A DNA stretch of 64,000 bases from an uncultured Oscillospiraceae bacterium (lineage in GTDB: Bacteria > Bacillota > Clostridia > Oscillospirales > Acutalibacteraceae), in contig URPR01000006.1 of assembly GCA_900549775.1 (NCBI GenBank), positions 1 through 64,000 of the forward strand, written 5' to 3'. A program made the position numbers and the translations under genes. Under the pieces are notes generated by a model that was given only the letters and a program-made list of their open reading frames with translations, did not search any database and was not told where the DNA came from. The first letter of the stretch is position 1. Every line of letters begins with the position of its first letter. Below are positions 16,288-25,020 of the stretch, piece after piece.

Positions 16288-18588
16288 GTGTTGTGCATGA
16301 GGTGCAAAAAAAGACCAGCTATGGTTTTTATAAGCTCAAATAATGAAAAGGCTCCAAATTCGCAGGGGTTTTGTTTACGGTGTGCTCAGGAGATAGGTCT
16401 AAAACCGTTAAACGACGTAATGAACAAGATGGGAATAACAGATGAAATGATTGAAAATATGTCTGAACAGTTTGAAGAGATGTCCAGCGAACTTGATAAC
16501 GAATTTTCAGAAGGAGCGGATGAAAATTCATTTGAAGCGGGAGTTCCAACTTTTCCTTTCTTGGGAAATTTATTCTCAGTTAATCCATTTAACAAACCTG
16601 GTGTAGTTCAGGATGAGGTAAATGATGAAAAGGGCTCTTCCGGAAAGAAAAATAAGAAACGTAAAAATCTCGAGACGTATTGTTACAATTTTACCGAAAA
16701 AGCACGAAGAGGAGAGCTTGACAGGATAATAGGCAGAGACAAAGAAATCTCTCGCGTGATACAGATACTGTCACGCAGGACGAAAAACAATCCTTGCTTA
16801 ATAGGTGAACCAGGTGTAGGTAAAACTGCGATTGCAGAAGGTCTAGCAATAAGGATTGCAGAGGGTAAAGTTCCATTCAGACTGAGAAACCGAGAAATAT
16901 ATCTTTTAGATCTTACAGCTTTAGTTGCAGGGACTCAGTTTAGGGGACAGTTTGAAAGTCGCATAAAGGGCTTGATTGATGAAGTTAAAAAGTTAAAAAA
17001 TATCATTTTGTTTATTGACGAGGTGCACAATTTAGTTGGGGCAGGAGACACAGAACATGGTTCAATGAATGCTGCAAATATATTGAAACCTGCCCTTTCC
17101 AGGGGAGAAGTACAAGTTATAGGTGCCACAACATTTTCCGAATATAGAAAATATATTGAGAAAGACTCTGCTCTGGAAAGGAGATTTCAACCGGTTACGG
17201 TCGAGGAACCGTCTGTCAATGGGACTATCGACTTATTATTGGGAATTCGTTCATATTATGAAAATTACCATCGCGTAAAGGTGCCGGAAAACTTGATAAA
17301 AAAGGTTGTGGTTTTATCTGAAAGGTACATTACTGACAGGTTTTTACCAGACAAAGCAATTGACCTATTAGATGAAGCATGCACTTGTGCGGTGCTTAGA
17401 AATAAGACAATGGAAAAATACGATAAGCTTTGCGAAAAGGTTGAATCGCTGAAAAAGGAAGAAGCAAACTTATCTGATGCTACAAATGAAAATATAGATT
17501 ATGAAAAACTAGCGAAGGTGCGCTCAGAAATAGATAAACTGGAGCTTGAAAGCGGAAAACTTGAGCAAAGTGCCTTAGGGGCATCTATAACAGAGGACGA
17601 CATAGCACATGTTATAGAACTGTGGACGGGAATACCCGCATCTAAAGTAAAAGAAACTGAAATTAAAAAACTTGCAAAGATCGAGGATAAGCTAAAGGAG
17701 AAAATTATAGGGCAAGATGAAGCGGTTAAGATGGTAGCTGCTGCCACCAAAAGGAGTAGAGTTCAGATTAATCCTCGCAGAAGACCGGCTTCGTTTATCT
17801 TTGTTGGTCCTACGGGAGTTGGCAAGACAGAACTGGTTAAAGTGTTATCGGAGGAGCTTTTTGACACTCCGGAAACGTTGATTCGTCTAGACATGTCTGA
17901 GTTTATGGAAAAGCATTCTGTTTCCAGGATAATAGGAGCGCCTCCGGGCTATGTGGGGTACGATGAGTCAGGACAGATGACCGAAAAGGTAAGGCGTAGG
18001 CCATATTCTGTATTATTGCTAGACGAAATAGAAAAAGCTCACCCTGATGTGATGAATATACTGTTGCAGATTTTAGATGAAGGAAAAATTACAGACGCGC
18101 AGGGTAGAACTGTAAATTTTGAGAATACTATAATTATTATGACATCAAATGCAGGAAGTTCGTTAAAAAGCGGCGCGGTTGGCTTTGCAAAAAGTCAGTA
18201 TGACTTAACTAGAGAAAAAGCAGAAAAAGCACTTTCTGACTTTTTAAGGCCAGAGTTTATTAGCCGCGTTGATGAAATTGTTGTGTTTAAATCGCTTAAC
18301 CAAGAAGACCTTGAGAAAATAGCTAGATTGATGCTAAATGAGTACGTGGAAGTTTTAAAGGAAAAAGGTATAACCTTAAGCTTTGACGATAAAGTTACCA
18401 AATGGCTTTCTGAAAAAGTGAAAGATGGAAAACATGGTGCTAGAGACCTCAGAAATGCAATACGCAAAGATGTAGAGGATAAAATCGCCAACACTTTGGT
18501 GGAAAGCGATGGTGAAAAAGATATTAAAAATATTTACCTGATAGTTAAGGGAGCCGCGATTGCTTGCATAAATAATAATATTGAATAA
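16288..18588 (+). CDS. ClpE-like AAA+ unfoldase with N-terminal zinc finger
   Basis: This is a 766-residue Hsp100 ATPase. It opens with a C-x2-C-x22-C-x2-C zinc finger (C3, C6, C29, C32), the spacing known for ClpE, followed by an acidic linker instead of the usual Clp-N repeats. Two AAA+ modules follow: Walker A1 GEPGVGKT at about 172 and Walker A2 GPTGVGKT at about 507, separated by a short charged helical middle region. A VGF tripeptide near residue 630 lies where ClpP-binding loops carry (L/I)GF. The start is GTG with GGGGAGG upstream. Confidence 0.93.
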   Translation: MLCMRCKKRPAMVFISSNNEKAPNSQGFCLRCAQEIGLKPLNDVMNKMGITDEMIENMSEQFEEMSSELDNEFSEGADENSFEAGVPTFPFLGNLFSVNPFNKPGVVQDEVNDEKGSSGKKNKKRKNLETYCYNFTEKARRGELDRIIGRDKEISRVIQILSRRTKNNPCLIGEPGVGKTAIAEGLAIRIAEGKVPFRLRNREIYLLDLTALVAGTQFRGQFESRIKGLIDEVKKLKNIILFIDEVHNLVGAGDTEHGSMNAANILKPALSRGEVQVIGATTFSEYRKYIEKDSALERRFQPVTVEEPSVNGTIDLLLGIRSYYENYHRVKVPENLIKKVVVLSERYITDRFLPDKAIDLLDEACTCAVLRNKTMEKYDKLCEKVESLKKEEANLSDATNENIDYEKLAKVRSEIDKLELESGKLEQSALGASITEDDIAHVIELWTGIPASKVKETEIKKLAKIEDKLKEKIIGQDEAVKMVAAATKRSRVQINPRRRPASFIFVGPTGVGKTELVKVLSEELFDTPETLIRLDMSEFMEKHSVSRIIGAPPGYVGYDESGQMTEKVRRRPYSVLLLDEIEKAHPDVMNILLQILDEGKITDAQGRTVNFENTIIIMTSNAGSSLKSGAVGFAKSQYDLTREKAEKALSDFLRPEFISRVDEIVVFKSLNQEDLEKIARLMLNEYVEVLKEKGITLSFDDKVTKWLSEKVKDGKHGARDLRNAIRKDVEDKIANTLVESDGEKDIKNIYLIVKGAAIACINNNIE

Positions 18589-18602
18589 TTTTTCAATAAA
18601 TA

Positions 18603-18630
18603 TTGGCTATTTTTATACTTATGATATAAT
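18603..18630 (+). promoter_or_regulatory. Sigma-A-type promoter of the GG-leader peptide gene
   Basis: TTGGCT at 18603-18608 and a perfect TATAAT at 18625-18630 are separated by 16 bases. The ribosome binding site and ATG of the peptide gene follow 35 bases later. Confidence 0.7.
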
Positions 18631-18664
18631 TACCATATTATAAAGTAAAAGGGATGTGTCAAAT

Positions 18665-18871
18665 ATGAAAGACAAACAAGCTAATAAGACATATGAAAAA
18701 CTTTCATTGGATGCTTTGCAAGACGTTAGTGGAGGGTACGTAGTATGGGGTTCAACTAAACCTGGAGGACCAGTAATGGTTCAGTGTGAAAAATGTAGTA
18801 CACGGTATTCTTATTCTTGGGGTACTGCACCTGAATATCATAAGTGCCCTAAATGTGGTACGATCAATTAA
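18665..18871 (+). CDS. Small peptide with double-glycine leader and zinc ribbon
   Basis: This is a 68-residue product. The N-terminus MKDKQANKTYEKLSLDALQ leads to DVSGG, a layout like the leaders of exported or modified peptides in which L-x-x-x-L-x-x-V-x-GG is cut after the glycines by a C39 peptidase transporter. The remaining 42 or so residues hold two CxxC knuckles (CEKC, CPKC) about 17 residues apart, a rubredoxin-like zinc ribbon, with aromatic residues between them. The ATG at 18665 fits GGGA 10 bases upstream; a GTG at 18656 is the alternative. It has its own promoter. No modifying enzyme or transporter is encoded nearby, so the function is unknown. Confidence 0.75.
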   Translation: MKDKQANKTYEKLSLDALQDVSGGYVVWGSTKPGGPVMVQCEKCSTRYSYSWGTAPEYHKCPKCGTIN

Positions 18872-18967
18872 CAGGGCGAATTAATTTTAGCAAACTTATG
18901 TTAAAAAGTTTATTGTGACATTGTTTTTTGAAGTGGCTATAAAATTTAAAAAAACTTGATTTTCCTG

Positions 18968-18997
18968 TTGACATTCCGGCGTGGTTTATGATAAAAT
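18968..18997 (+). promoter_or_regulatory. Promoter of the five-tRNA array
   Basis: A consensus TTGACA at 18968-18973 and TAAAAT at 18992-18997 are 18 bases apart. The first tRNA starts 19 bases downstream. Confidence 0.75.
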
Positions 18998-19015
18998 AAT
19001 TCATGTCGGAAATTC

Positions 19016-19089
19016 GCGGGTGTAGTTCAATGGTAGAACTCCAGCCTTCCAAGCTGGTCGCGTGGGTTCGATTCCCATCACCCGCTCCA
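19016..19089 (+). tRNA. tRNA-Gly (anticodon TCC)
   Basis: Acceptor GCGGGTG pairs with CACCCGC, the anticodon loop CTTCCAA sits in a CCAGC/GCTGG stem, and the discriminator T is followed by an encoded CCA. It is the first member of the Gly-Arg-His-Gln-Lys array. Confidence 0.96.
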
Positions 19090-19103
19090 CTGAGACGTTT
19101 CTT

Positions 19104-19180
19104 GCGCCAATAGCTCAGCAGGATAGAGCAACTGCCTTCTAAGCAGTAGGTCAGGGGTTCGAATCCCTTTTGGCGCGCCA
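19104..19180 (+). tRNA. tRNA-Arg (anticodon TCT)
   Basis: Acceptor GCGCCAA pairs with TTGGCGC, the anticodon stem ACTGC/GCAGT holds CTTCTAA (TCT), and CCA is encoded. It reads AGA codons, which are common in this AT-rich genome. Confidence 0.96.
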
Positions 19181-19185
19181 AATGT

Positions 19186-19263
19186 GGTGGGTATAGCTTA
19201 GTTGGTTAAAGCGCCAGTTTGTGGCACTGGAGACCGTGGGTTCGACTCCCACTATCCACCCCA
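19186..19263 (+). tRNA. tRNA-His (anticodon GTG)
   Basis: Acceptor GTGGGTA pairs with TATCCAC, with the extra G at position -1 facing C73 that is diagnostic of tRNA-His. The anticodon loop TTGTGGC lies in a CCAGT/ACTGG stem and CCA is encoded. Confidence 0.96.
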
Positions 19264-19287
19264 CATTTTACCGAATTTAATTTTTAT

Positions 19288-19362
19288 TGGGGTGTAGCCA
19301 AGCGGTAAGGCAACGGACTTTGACTCCGTCATTCGCTGGTTCGAATCCAGCCATCCCAGCCA
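19288..19362 (+). tRNA. tRNA-Gln (anticodon TTG)
   Basis: Acceptor TGGGGTG pairs with CATCCCA (one G-T pair), the anticodon stem ACGGA/TCCGT holds CTTTGAC (TTG), and CCA is encoded. Confidence 0.96.
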
Positions 19363-19376
19363 TTTACATATTTTAT

Positions 19377-19452
19377 GAGCCATTAGCTCAGTTGGCAGAG
19401 CACTTGACTTTTAATCAAGGTGTCCGGGGTTCGAATCCCCGATGGCTCACCA
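19377..19452 (+). tRNA. tRNA-Lys (anticodon TTT)
   Basis: Acceptor GAGCCAT pairs with ATGGCTC, the anticodon stem CTTGA/TCAAG holds CTTTTAA (TTT), and CCA is encoded. It is the last tRNA of the array. Confidence 0.96.
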
Positions 19453-19460
19453 TAAAATTA

Positions 19461-19488
19461 AAAGACCGATGTAAAATCGGTCTTTTTT
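19461..19488 (+). terminator. Terminator of the five-tRNA array
   Basis: AAGACCGAT / ATCGGTCTT stem with a 5-base loop, followed by a run of T, directly after tRNA-Lys. Confidence 0.9.
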
Positions 19489-19859
19489 AATAATATTTAT
19501 ATGAACAATCCTCTAGTTGAACTAAATCGAGTGTATAAAACAAAACGATGATTTACCTAATAAGAAGCATAAACAGCTTATCATAATTAAAATGTGAGGG
19601 TATCAATAATTAAATTTATAATTTCATAAACATATGGTAACGGCATAGCGTAAGAATAGAATGTCAAGAAAGCAATACAGGTCTGTGTCGTGCTCACTCA
19701 CAATTATGGCGCCATAACCCAAATAGCAATTGCTACAATTCAGCAATATTAAAATTACTGAGAAACGAGATGAGCTTTATTGAAAAAAGCGTTTGCTTTA
19801 ATATTTATTTTTATAATTTTTATGAAAAACTATAAAAGTAATTGAACTCATTCTAGTAA
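19489..19859. other. Intergenic region without a recognised gene
   Basis: About 370 AT-rich bases separate the tRNA terminator from the terminator of the convergent gene at 19915. Small palindromes (ATGGCGCCAT near 19706, AGCAATTGCT near 19726) are present, but I see no coding frame, conserved RNA or repeat that I can support. Confidence 0.6.
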
Positions 19860-19863
19860 AACC

Positions 19864-19892
19864 TAAAAACCTTCTACCATACAGTAGAAGGT
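19864..19892 (-). terminator. Terminator of the signal-peptide gene at 19915
   Basis: A CCTTCTAC / GTAGAAGG perfect 8-bp stem with a 6-base loop is followed on the minus strand by TTTTTAGG. It lies 23 bases after the stop codon. Confidence 0.85.
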
Positions 19893-19914
19893 CATTTTCT
19901 ATTTTATAAATTAA

Positions 19915-20484
19915 TTAACTAGCTTGAACCGCATTAAAGCTAACGAAAGAGTTAACATTATTTACAAGAGCGTTCCATGACTCACTCAAATATTCAACTA
20001 CTTTGCTATTATTCCAATAATTAGATATTGGACCTGAAATATTTTCATTCCACTCATTTGATATATTATGTTTTGCTTCAGTTAAGCCAGCTCCTAACGT
20101 CTTCACACATTTGTTGTCCGCATCTCTCTCTACACACAAACCTGCAACGTACTGTTTTAATTTAGTAATATAATCTTTGCCTTTTAAAGCGCAAATGGAA
20201 GCGTAATCTTTGGTTTTTAAAAATGCCTTAGCTGCGTTTTCTCCAAAATTTCCTTCAGGAGAAAATTCTTTAAGTAAAATTGCTGATACTAATACCGTAG
20301 CCGCCGCAGTTAGTGAAAACTTAACAAAACTAGACACCTTGCTGCTACCTTTCTCTTTTCCTTTCGTTTCTGCAAATGTAGATGAATTGCTTTGATCCAC
20401 CCCTGTGGCCGCAAAACAACTTACTGAAACCATTGATACTGTTAATATAATACTCGCTAAAATAATTGATAAAAATTTTTTCAT
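19915..20484 (-). CDS. Signal-peptide protein with one membrane segment
   Basis: This is a 189-residue protein. The signal peptide is MKKFLSIILASIILTVSMVS with likely cleavage after CFA (residue 25). A polar linker rich in Ser, Lys and Glu (27-50), a hydrophobic helix (52-71) and a C-terminal region with cysteines at 98, 117 and 126 follow. Its layout and its first residues match the proteins at 3423 and 36575-37935. It is monocistronic, with its own terminator. No known domain is recognised. Confidence 0.75.
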   Translation of the reverse strand: MKKFLSIILASIILTVSMVSVSCFAATGVDQSNSSTFAETKGKEKGSSKVSSFVKFSLTAAATVLVSAILLKEFSPEGNFGENAAKAFLKTKDYASICALKGKDYITKLKQYVAGLCVERDADNKCVKTLGAGLTEAKHNISNEWNENISGPISNYWNNSKVVEYLSESWNALVNNVNSFVSFNAVQAS

Positions 20485-20608
20485 TTTTTCTACTCCTTAA
20501 AATTATACTGTAAATTTATTGTAACATAAAACATATTAAAAGTAAATACCCTATATTTTTTCTATTTTTTAAGTAAAACAAGCTAAATATAATTATTTTT
20601 TTCTACCG

Positions 20609-21277
20609 TTATTCACATTTAGCATCTGCTGTAGTAAAGCAAATAACCTTCGCAGCACCTGCATCCACTAATATTTTTATGCATTCTGCCAAAGTGTTCC
20701 CTGTCGTTACAATATCATCACATAATGCTATTTTCTTGTTTTTAAAGTCTACTCCACTTCTAACAGAATATACACCTTTGACATTTTCTGCTCTCTCTTC
20801 TCTACTTAATGTATGCTGCGTCTTATTATTTCGTAATTTATTTAGCGTCTCTAAGTACTCTAAACCCAATATTTTCCCTACTCTTTTAGCCACCAGTTCA
20901 GCTTGGTTGTATCTTCTTTCCTTTAGTCTTTCTTTTGAAAGTGGCACAGACGTTATATAATCAAATTCTTCTATGCCGTCATCTTGTAAAACGCATTCAG
21001 ATATACTTTTTGCAAAGAAATCTGCAAAGTTTCTTTGCCCTTCAAATTTAAAATCGCAAATGGCTTTCCTGATGTTTCCTTCGTACGCAAATGCCGATAT
21101 GCATTTAATGTCATTACCACAAGCAGAAATGATCCTTACATGCCTGCTGGGTTTAAGTTTTTCCATACAGCTGATACAAAATGGACTATTGCTTTCTTCT
21201 CTTAGGTCTCCACACGCGATGCAATGTTCAGGGTAAAAAAGTGCAAATATTTTCTTTATAAAATTATAAATTTTCAT
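20609..21277 (-). CDS. comFC: ComF family phosphoribosyltransferase-like protein
   Basis: This is a 222-residue ComFC/GntX type protein. An N-terminal zinc finger (C19, C22, C34, C37) is followed by a phosphoribosyltransferase fold with the PRPP loop ALCDDIVTTGNTL near residues 184-196. ComFC is needed for DNA uptake in competent Firmicutes; its enzymatic role is unclear. The frame starts 14 bases before the end of recD2, so the two are translationally coupled. Confidence 0.92.
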   Translation of the reverse strand: MKIYNFIKKIFALFYPEHCIACGDLREESNSPFCISCMEKLKPSRHVRIISACGNDIKCISAFAYEGNIRKAICDFKFEGQRNFADFFAKSISECVLQDDGIEEFDYITSVPLSKERLKERRYNQAELVAKRVGKILGLEYLETLNKLRNNKTQHTLSREERAENVKGVYSVRSGVDFKNKKIALCDDIVTTGNTLAECIKILVDAGAAKVICFTTADAKCE

Positions 21278-23483
21278 TCCTACTTCCCCTTATAAGGTAA
21301 TGTTTCAGGCTTGAATACCTTTTTGTTTTTTTATTATTTTCTACCATTTTGCTTACAGTCCACGGCGTTCCCACCATAATCAATAAATCTTTAGCTCTGG
21401 TTACGCCTGTATAAAGTAAATTTCTATAATACAATTGTGGCGCACCAGTATACATCGGCATTATTACAGCGGTGAATTCACTCCCCTGGCTTTTATGCAC
21501 TGTTATTGCGTATGCTAAGTCTAAATCTATAACCGTTTCGGAATTATAACTTGCAACCTTATCGTCAAACCGCACTGTAAGCGATAAATCCACCTGGTTT
21601 ATATTTTCAATGATACCTATGTCACCATTGAATATGCCTTCACCGGAGCGCATGTTGTCTCTCACAAAAGGTATATCATAATTATTTTTTATTTGCATGA
21701 CTTTATCGCCTTGTCTAAAGATGTTCCCATTTACGGTTATTTCTTTTTTGCCGGGCAATGCAGGGTTTAAAGCATCCTGCAAGACTTTGTTTAAGTTTAT
21801 GGTTCCCACGTTGCCTTTTTTCCCCGGAGCTATCACCTGAATGTCGTCTAATGAAGAATAGTTATACGCTTGTGGAAGTCTGGTTTTGCACAAGTCTTTT
21901 ATGGTTTTTACTATGTGATCTGGTTTGTTTGCATTTATAAAGAAAAAGTCACCATCTCTTTTTGTCAGTTCGGGCATCTCACCATTAACTATTTTATGCG
22001 CATTTGTAACGATGAGGCTTTGCTGCGACTGTCGAAAAATCTCTTTAAGTTCCACCAATGGTATTTCTTCCGAAGAAATCAAATCAGACAAAATATTACC
22101 CGGCCCTACAGACGGCAATTGATTCGAGTCTCCCACCAAAATCAGCCTTGTTCCTAAAGGGAGTGCCCTAAGCACACCTTCAAAAACATTCACATCTATC
22201 ATCGATATTTCGTCCAATATTAGTGCATCACAATTTAAAAGATTTTTTTCATTTTTCTTAAACACCGGTCTATCTTCGCTGTCCCACTCTACCTCCAGTA
22301 GCCGGTGGATAGTTTTAGCTTCCTTCTTAGTAACTTCAGACATTCGCTTTGCAGCTCTACCTGTAGGAGCTGCCAAAAAAATTCTTTCTCCGTTTTCTTC
22401 CAATATGTTTATAATAGCGTTCAATGTAGTTGTTTTGCCTGTACCCGGTCCACCCGTTAAGACTAATATCCCTTTTTCCAGCGCTTCTTTTATAGCCTTT
22501 TTCTGCAAGTCTGCATATTCTATACACTGAGTTTTTTCAATCTCATTTATTTTATCCTCTGTTCCAATTATGCTCCTAGGTGGAAACTTTAGCATCATCA
22601 GCAGGCGGCTGGCCGAATACACTTCGCTTGCATGCATTTTATTTAAAAAAATAAACTCTCTATCGTTAAAAAAATCGTGCTGCAAAGCCCCCTCAGACAA
22701 CAGCTCGTCCAAACTTTCTTCTGTTTTATCTTGACTTACTTCCAGAAAGTTCACAGCTGCCGGTATCAGCTTATCGCGCGGCAAACATGTGTGTCCATTA
22801 TTCATGTTGTGCTTTAATATGTAAACAATTCCTGCTCTTACTCTGCATTTTTCGTCTAAAGCATTATTTTTTATAAACGCAATTTTATCGGCTCTTTCAA
22901 AAGATAATTCTATTGGTTCATCACAGAGTAAATATGGGTTCGCCTGTATAAAGTTCATAGATTCTTTTCCAAAAGTTTTGAAAATTTTTACCGTTTCTTC
23001 AGGCGTGACACCATATTTGCCCAGTTCAGACATCAAGGATTTTATGCTAAACAGTTGTTGAAATTCCTCTGAGATTTTTTTCGCTCTGCTTTTAGTCAAA
23101 CCTTTAACCTCATGCAATTTTTCTGGAGTATTTTCCAATACCTCCAACGTTTTTTCTCCAAAAGTATCAACCAATTTCATAGCTGTCGAAGGTCCTATGC
23201 CTTTAATCGCCCCGGAAGATAAATACTTTAATATGGACGTAGCAGTGGTAGGAAGTGATCTCTCATAAGTTTTTACGTTAAATTGCTCCCCATACGCTGG
23301 ATGAGTTTTAAATTCACCTATAAGGCGCAACTCTTCACCCACGCTTATCCCCGGCATAACTCCTGTGGCGGTGATGTTTTCATCATCATTTGCTATTTCT
23401 ATTACGCTGTATCCATTTTTCTCATTTACAAATATTAAACTCTCTACAGAACCTATTACTTCAAACAACTTTTTACTTTGCAT
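21264..23483 (-). CDS. recD2: ATP-dependent RecD2-type DNA helicase
   Basis: This is a 739-residue SF1B helicase of the RecD2 class, found in bacteria without RecBC. It has the N-terminal OB-like region, helix-hairpin-helix repeats (IKGIGPSTAMKLV, VKGLTKSRAKKI), Walker A TGGPGTGKTTT near residue 345, motif II LDEISMID, and the C-terminal UvrD-like VHKSQGSEF motif. RecD2 unwinds 5' to 3' and has been tied to mismatch repair and fork maintenance in Bacillus. It is the first gene of a recD2-comFC pair. Confidence 0.96.
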   Translation of the reverse strand: MQSKKLFEVIGSVESLIFVNEKNGYSVIEIANDDENITATGVMPGISVGEELRLIGEFKTHPAYGEQFNVKTYERSLPTTATSILKYLSSGAIKGIGPSTAMKLVDTFGEKTLEVLENTPEKLHEVKGLTKSRAKKISEEFQQLFSIKSLMSELGKYGVTPEETVKIFKTFGKESMNFIQANPYLLCDEPIELSFERADKIAFIKNNALDEKCRVRAGIVYILKHNMNNGHTCLPRDKLIPAAVNFLEVSQDKTEESLDELLSEGALQHDFFNDREFIFLNKMHASEVYSASRLLMMLKFPPRSIIGTEDKINEIEKTQCIEYADLQKKAIKEALEKGILVLTGGPGTGKTTTLNAIINILEENGERIFLAAPTGRAAKRMSEVTKKEAKTIHRLLEVEWDSEDRPVFKKNEKNLLNCDALILDEISMIDVNVFEGVLRALPLGTRLILVGDSNQLPSVGPGNILSDLISSEEIPLVELKEIFRQSQQSLIVTNAHKIVNGEMPELTKRDGDFFFINANKPDHIVKTIKDLCKTRLPQAYNYSSLDDIQVIAPGKKGNVGTINLNKVLQDALNPALPGKKEITVNGNIFRQGDKVMQIKNNYDIPFVRDNMRSGEGIFNGDIGIIENINQVDLSLTVRFDDKVASYNSETVIDLDLAYAITVHKSQGSEFTAVIMPMYTGAPQLYYRNLLYTGVTRAKDLLIMVGTPWTVSKMVENNKKTKRYSSLKHYLIRGSRNENL

Positions 23484-23575
23484 ATTTTCACTTCCATAGT
23501 TACATTAAGACTACTATCCCTCTCTATAAAGCTTTTTATTTTAGTTTAGCACAATGAAGTTGACTTCTCAAGTTG

Positions 23576-23632
23576 CAAAAAATAAAACCATATGCAGCTA
23601 GACAAAAGCCACATATAGTTTTATTTTAGCCT
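23576..23632 (-). terminator. Probable terminator after spoVS
   Basis: An imperfect stem (AAAACTATATG with CATATGGTTTT, one G-T pair) lies 10 bases beyond the spoVS stop on the minus strand, followed by ATTTTTTGC. Confidence 0.6.
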
Positions 23633-23642
23633 TAATAAAAAA

Positions 23643-23915
23643 TTAGTTCTTTCTATTTAAATCCGTTACGACAAGTTTCAATGCTGTACGGTTTTCTCCA
23701 TCAATTTCCACATTTGCAAATGCTGAAGTACATGAAAGACGTCCTCCAGTTGGTGCTACAAATCCGCCTGCAATGGCAATTGCTTTCATAGCTTGGTTTA
23801 CAGCTCCTCCGCCTACAGCTTGTAGCTCTACTTCTCCGTCTTCTCTAATTACTCCCGCGATTGCGCCTGCAACTGCATTTGGTTTAGATTTTGATGAAAC
23901 TTTTAGAATCTCCAT
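23643..23915 (-). CDS. spoVS: Stage V sporulation protein S
   Basis: SpoVS is a small Alba-like nucleic-acid-binding protein required for late sporulation in Bacillus. The 90-residue product MEILKVSSKSKPNAVAGA shows the conserved GAIAGVIRE, AVGGGAVNQAMKAIAIA and LSCTSAF blocks. The ATG at 23915 is chosen because GGAGGAG lies 7 bases before it; the upstream in-frame ATG at 23930 precedes that site. It marks the organism as belonging to a sporulating lineage. Confidence 0.96.
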   Translation of the reverse strand: MEILKVSSKSKPNAVAGAIAGVIREDGEVELQAVGGGAVNQAMKAIAIAGGFVAPTGGRLSCTSAFANVEIDGENRTALKLVVTDLNRKN

Positions 23916-24115
23916 GTTCTGCTCCTCCATTTTTGTTTATATATAACATTGTGTAAATATATGATATATTCTTTTCTCGAATTTTGCAATAGTAAATCTA
24001 AAAAAATTTTTATATTCGAAAAACTTTGTGCGTTTTTATAATTTTGCTATTATCTTAAAGGGTATATTGTCGTAAAAAGTCCGCAAAATCCATTGTATAT
24101 TATTCACAACGTAAA

Positions 24116-24889
24116 TCACGTAATTACCAGCCTTTTTATTTCAACAGTTTTTCTCGTTTGCAAGTCTATATCAAATAGCACACATTCCATCTTGTAATCC
24201 CCCTCCCCATATTCAAATTTTATAGGCATCTTTTCTTTGAGCTTTTTTATTATTATTTCCGGCTTTATGCCCAGCACAGAATTTATCGGTCCCGTCATAC
24301 CTAAATCTGTAATATACCCTGTTCCATTTTTCAAAATGCTTTCATCCGCGGTCATTACATGTGTATGTGTACCGAAAACTGCTGAGACTTTTCCATCTAA
24401 GTAAAAGCCCATAGCCCTTTTTTCTGAAGTTGTTTCAGCATGAAAGTCCACTATAACTATATCGTTTTCACTCACATGCTTCAATATTTCATCTATTTTC
24501 TCAAGCGGATTGTCTAAACTTTCCATATATATAGTGCCCAATAGATTAACTATTATAACATTTCTTTTTAACATATCTATTTTACATACACCTTTGCCCG
24601 GTGTAGAGCCTTCCGGGTAATTAGCCGGCCTCAATATATATTCATTATCACTTAAGTAATTATATATCTCTTTCCTTCTAAATGCATGGTTACCTGTTGT
24701 GATTACATCTACACCGCTAGAAAATAAAAAGTTCGCAGAATGAGGAGTTATACCGTTCCCCTCTGCTGAGTTTTCCCCATTCGCTATTACTAAGTCTATA
24801 TCGTAATCTTTTTTTAATTGTGGTAACTTACTCCTTAAAAATTCGCATCCAGCCTTACCAACTACATCTCCTATAGCCAATACCTTCAT
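24116..24889 (-). CDS. ymdB: YmdB-family 2',3'-cyclic-nucleotide phosphodiesterase
   Basis: This is a 257-residue metallophosphoesterase of the TIGR00282/YmdB family. It shows the metal-binding pattern IGDVVGKAG, ANGENSAEGNG, TTGNHAF, VDFHAETTSEKRAMG and the paired histidines of GTHTHVMTAD. Bacillus YmdB affects biofilm and motility gene expression. The ATG at 24889 is preferred because GGAG is 7 bases upstream, inside the first in-frame start at 24901. Confidence 0.93.
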   Translation of the reverse strand: MKVLAIGDVVGKAGCEFLRSKLPQLKKDYDIDLVIANGENSAEGNGITPHSANFLFSSGVDVITTGNHAFRRKEIYNYLSDNEYILRPANYPEGSTPGKGVCKIDMLKRNVIIVNLLGTIYMESLDNPLEKIDEILKHVSENDIVIVDFHAETTSEKRAMGFYLDGKVSAVFGTHTHVMTADESILKNGTGYITDLGMTGPINSVLGIKPEIIIKKLKEKMPIKFEYGEGDYKMECVLFDIDLQTRKTVEIKRLVIT

Positions 24890-24955
24890 AATTAACTCCA
24901 TTTCTAATTTATTTAACTATAATATAACACAACGTCACTTAAAAGCAAATACACC

Positions 24956-24984
24956 TTGATACTTAAGCTCTATTATGTTAAAAT
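24956..24984 (+). promoter_or_regulatory. Promoter of the secreted glycine-rich gene
   Basis: TTGATA at 24956-24961 and TAAAAT at 24979-24984 have a 17-base spacer. The AAGGAG site and the ATG of the gene at 25021 follow. Confidence 0.6.
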
Positions 24985-25020
24985 AACATTAAAATAGCGC
25001 TAATAAAAAGGAGAAACCAA

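Noticed and set aside
19016..19452. tRNA array as an integration site of a mobile element
   Set aside because: No integrase, and no direct repeat of a tRNA 3' end was seen in the following 460-base gap.
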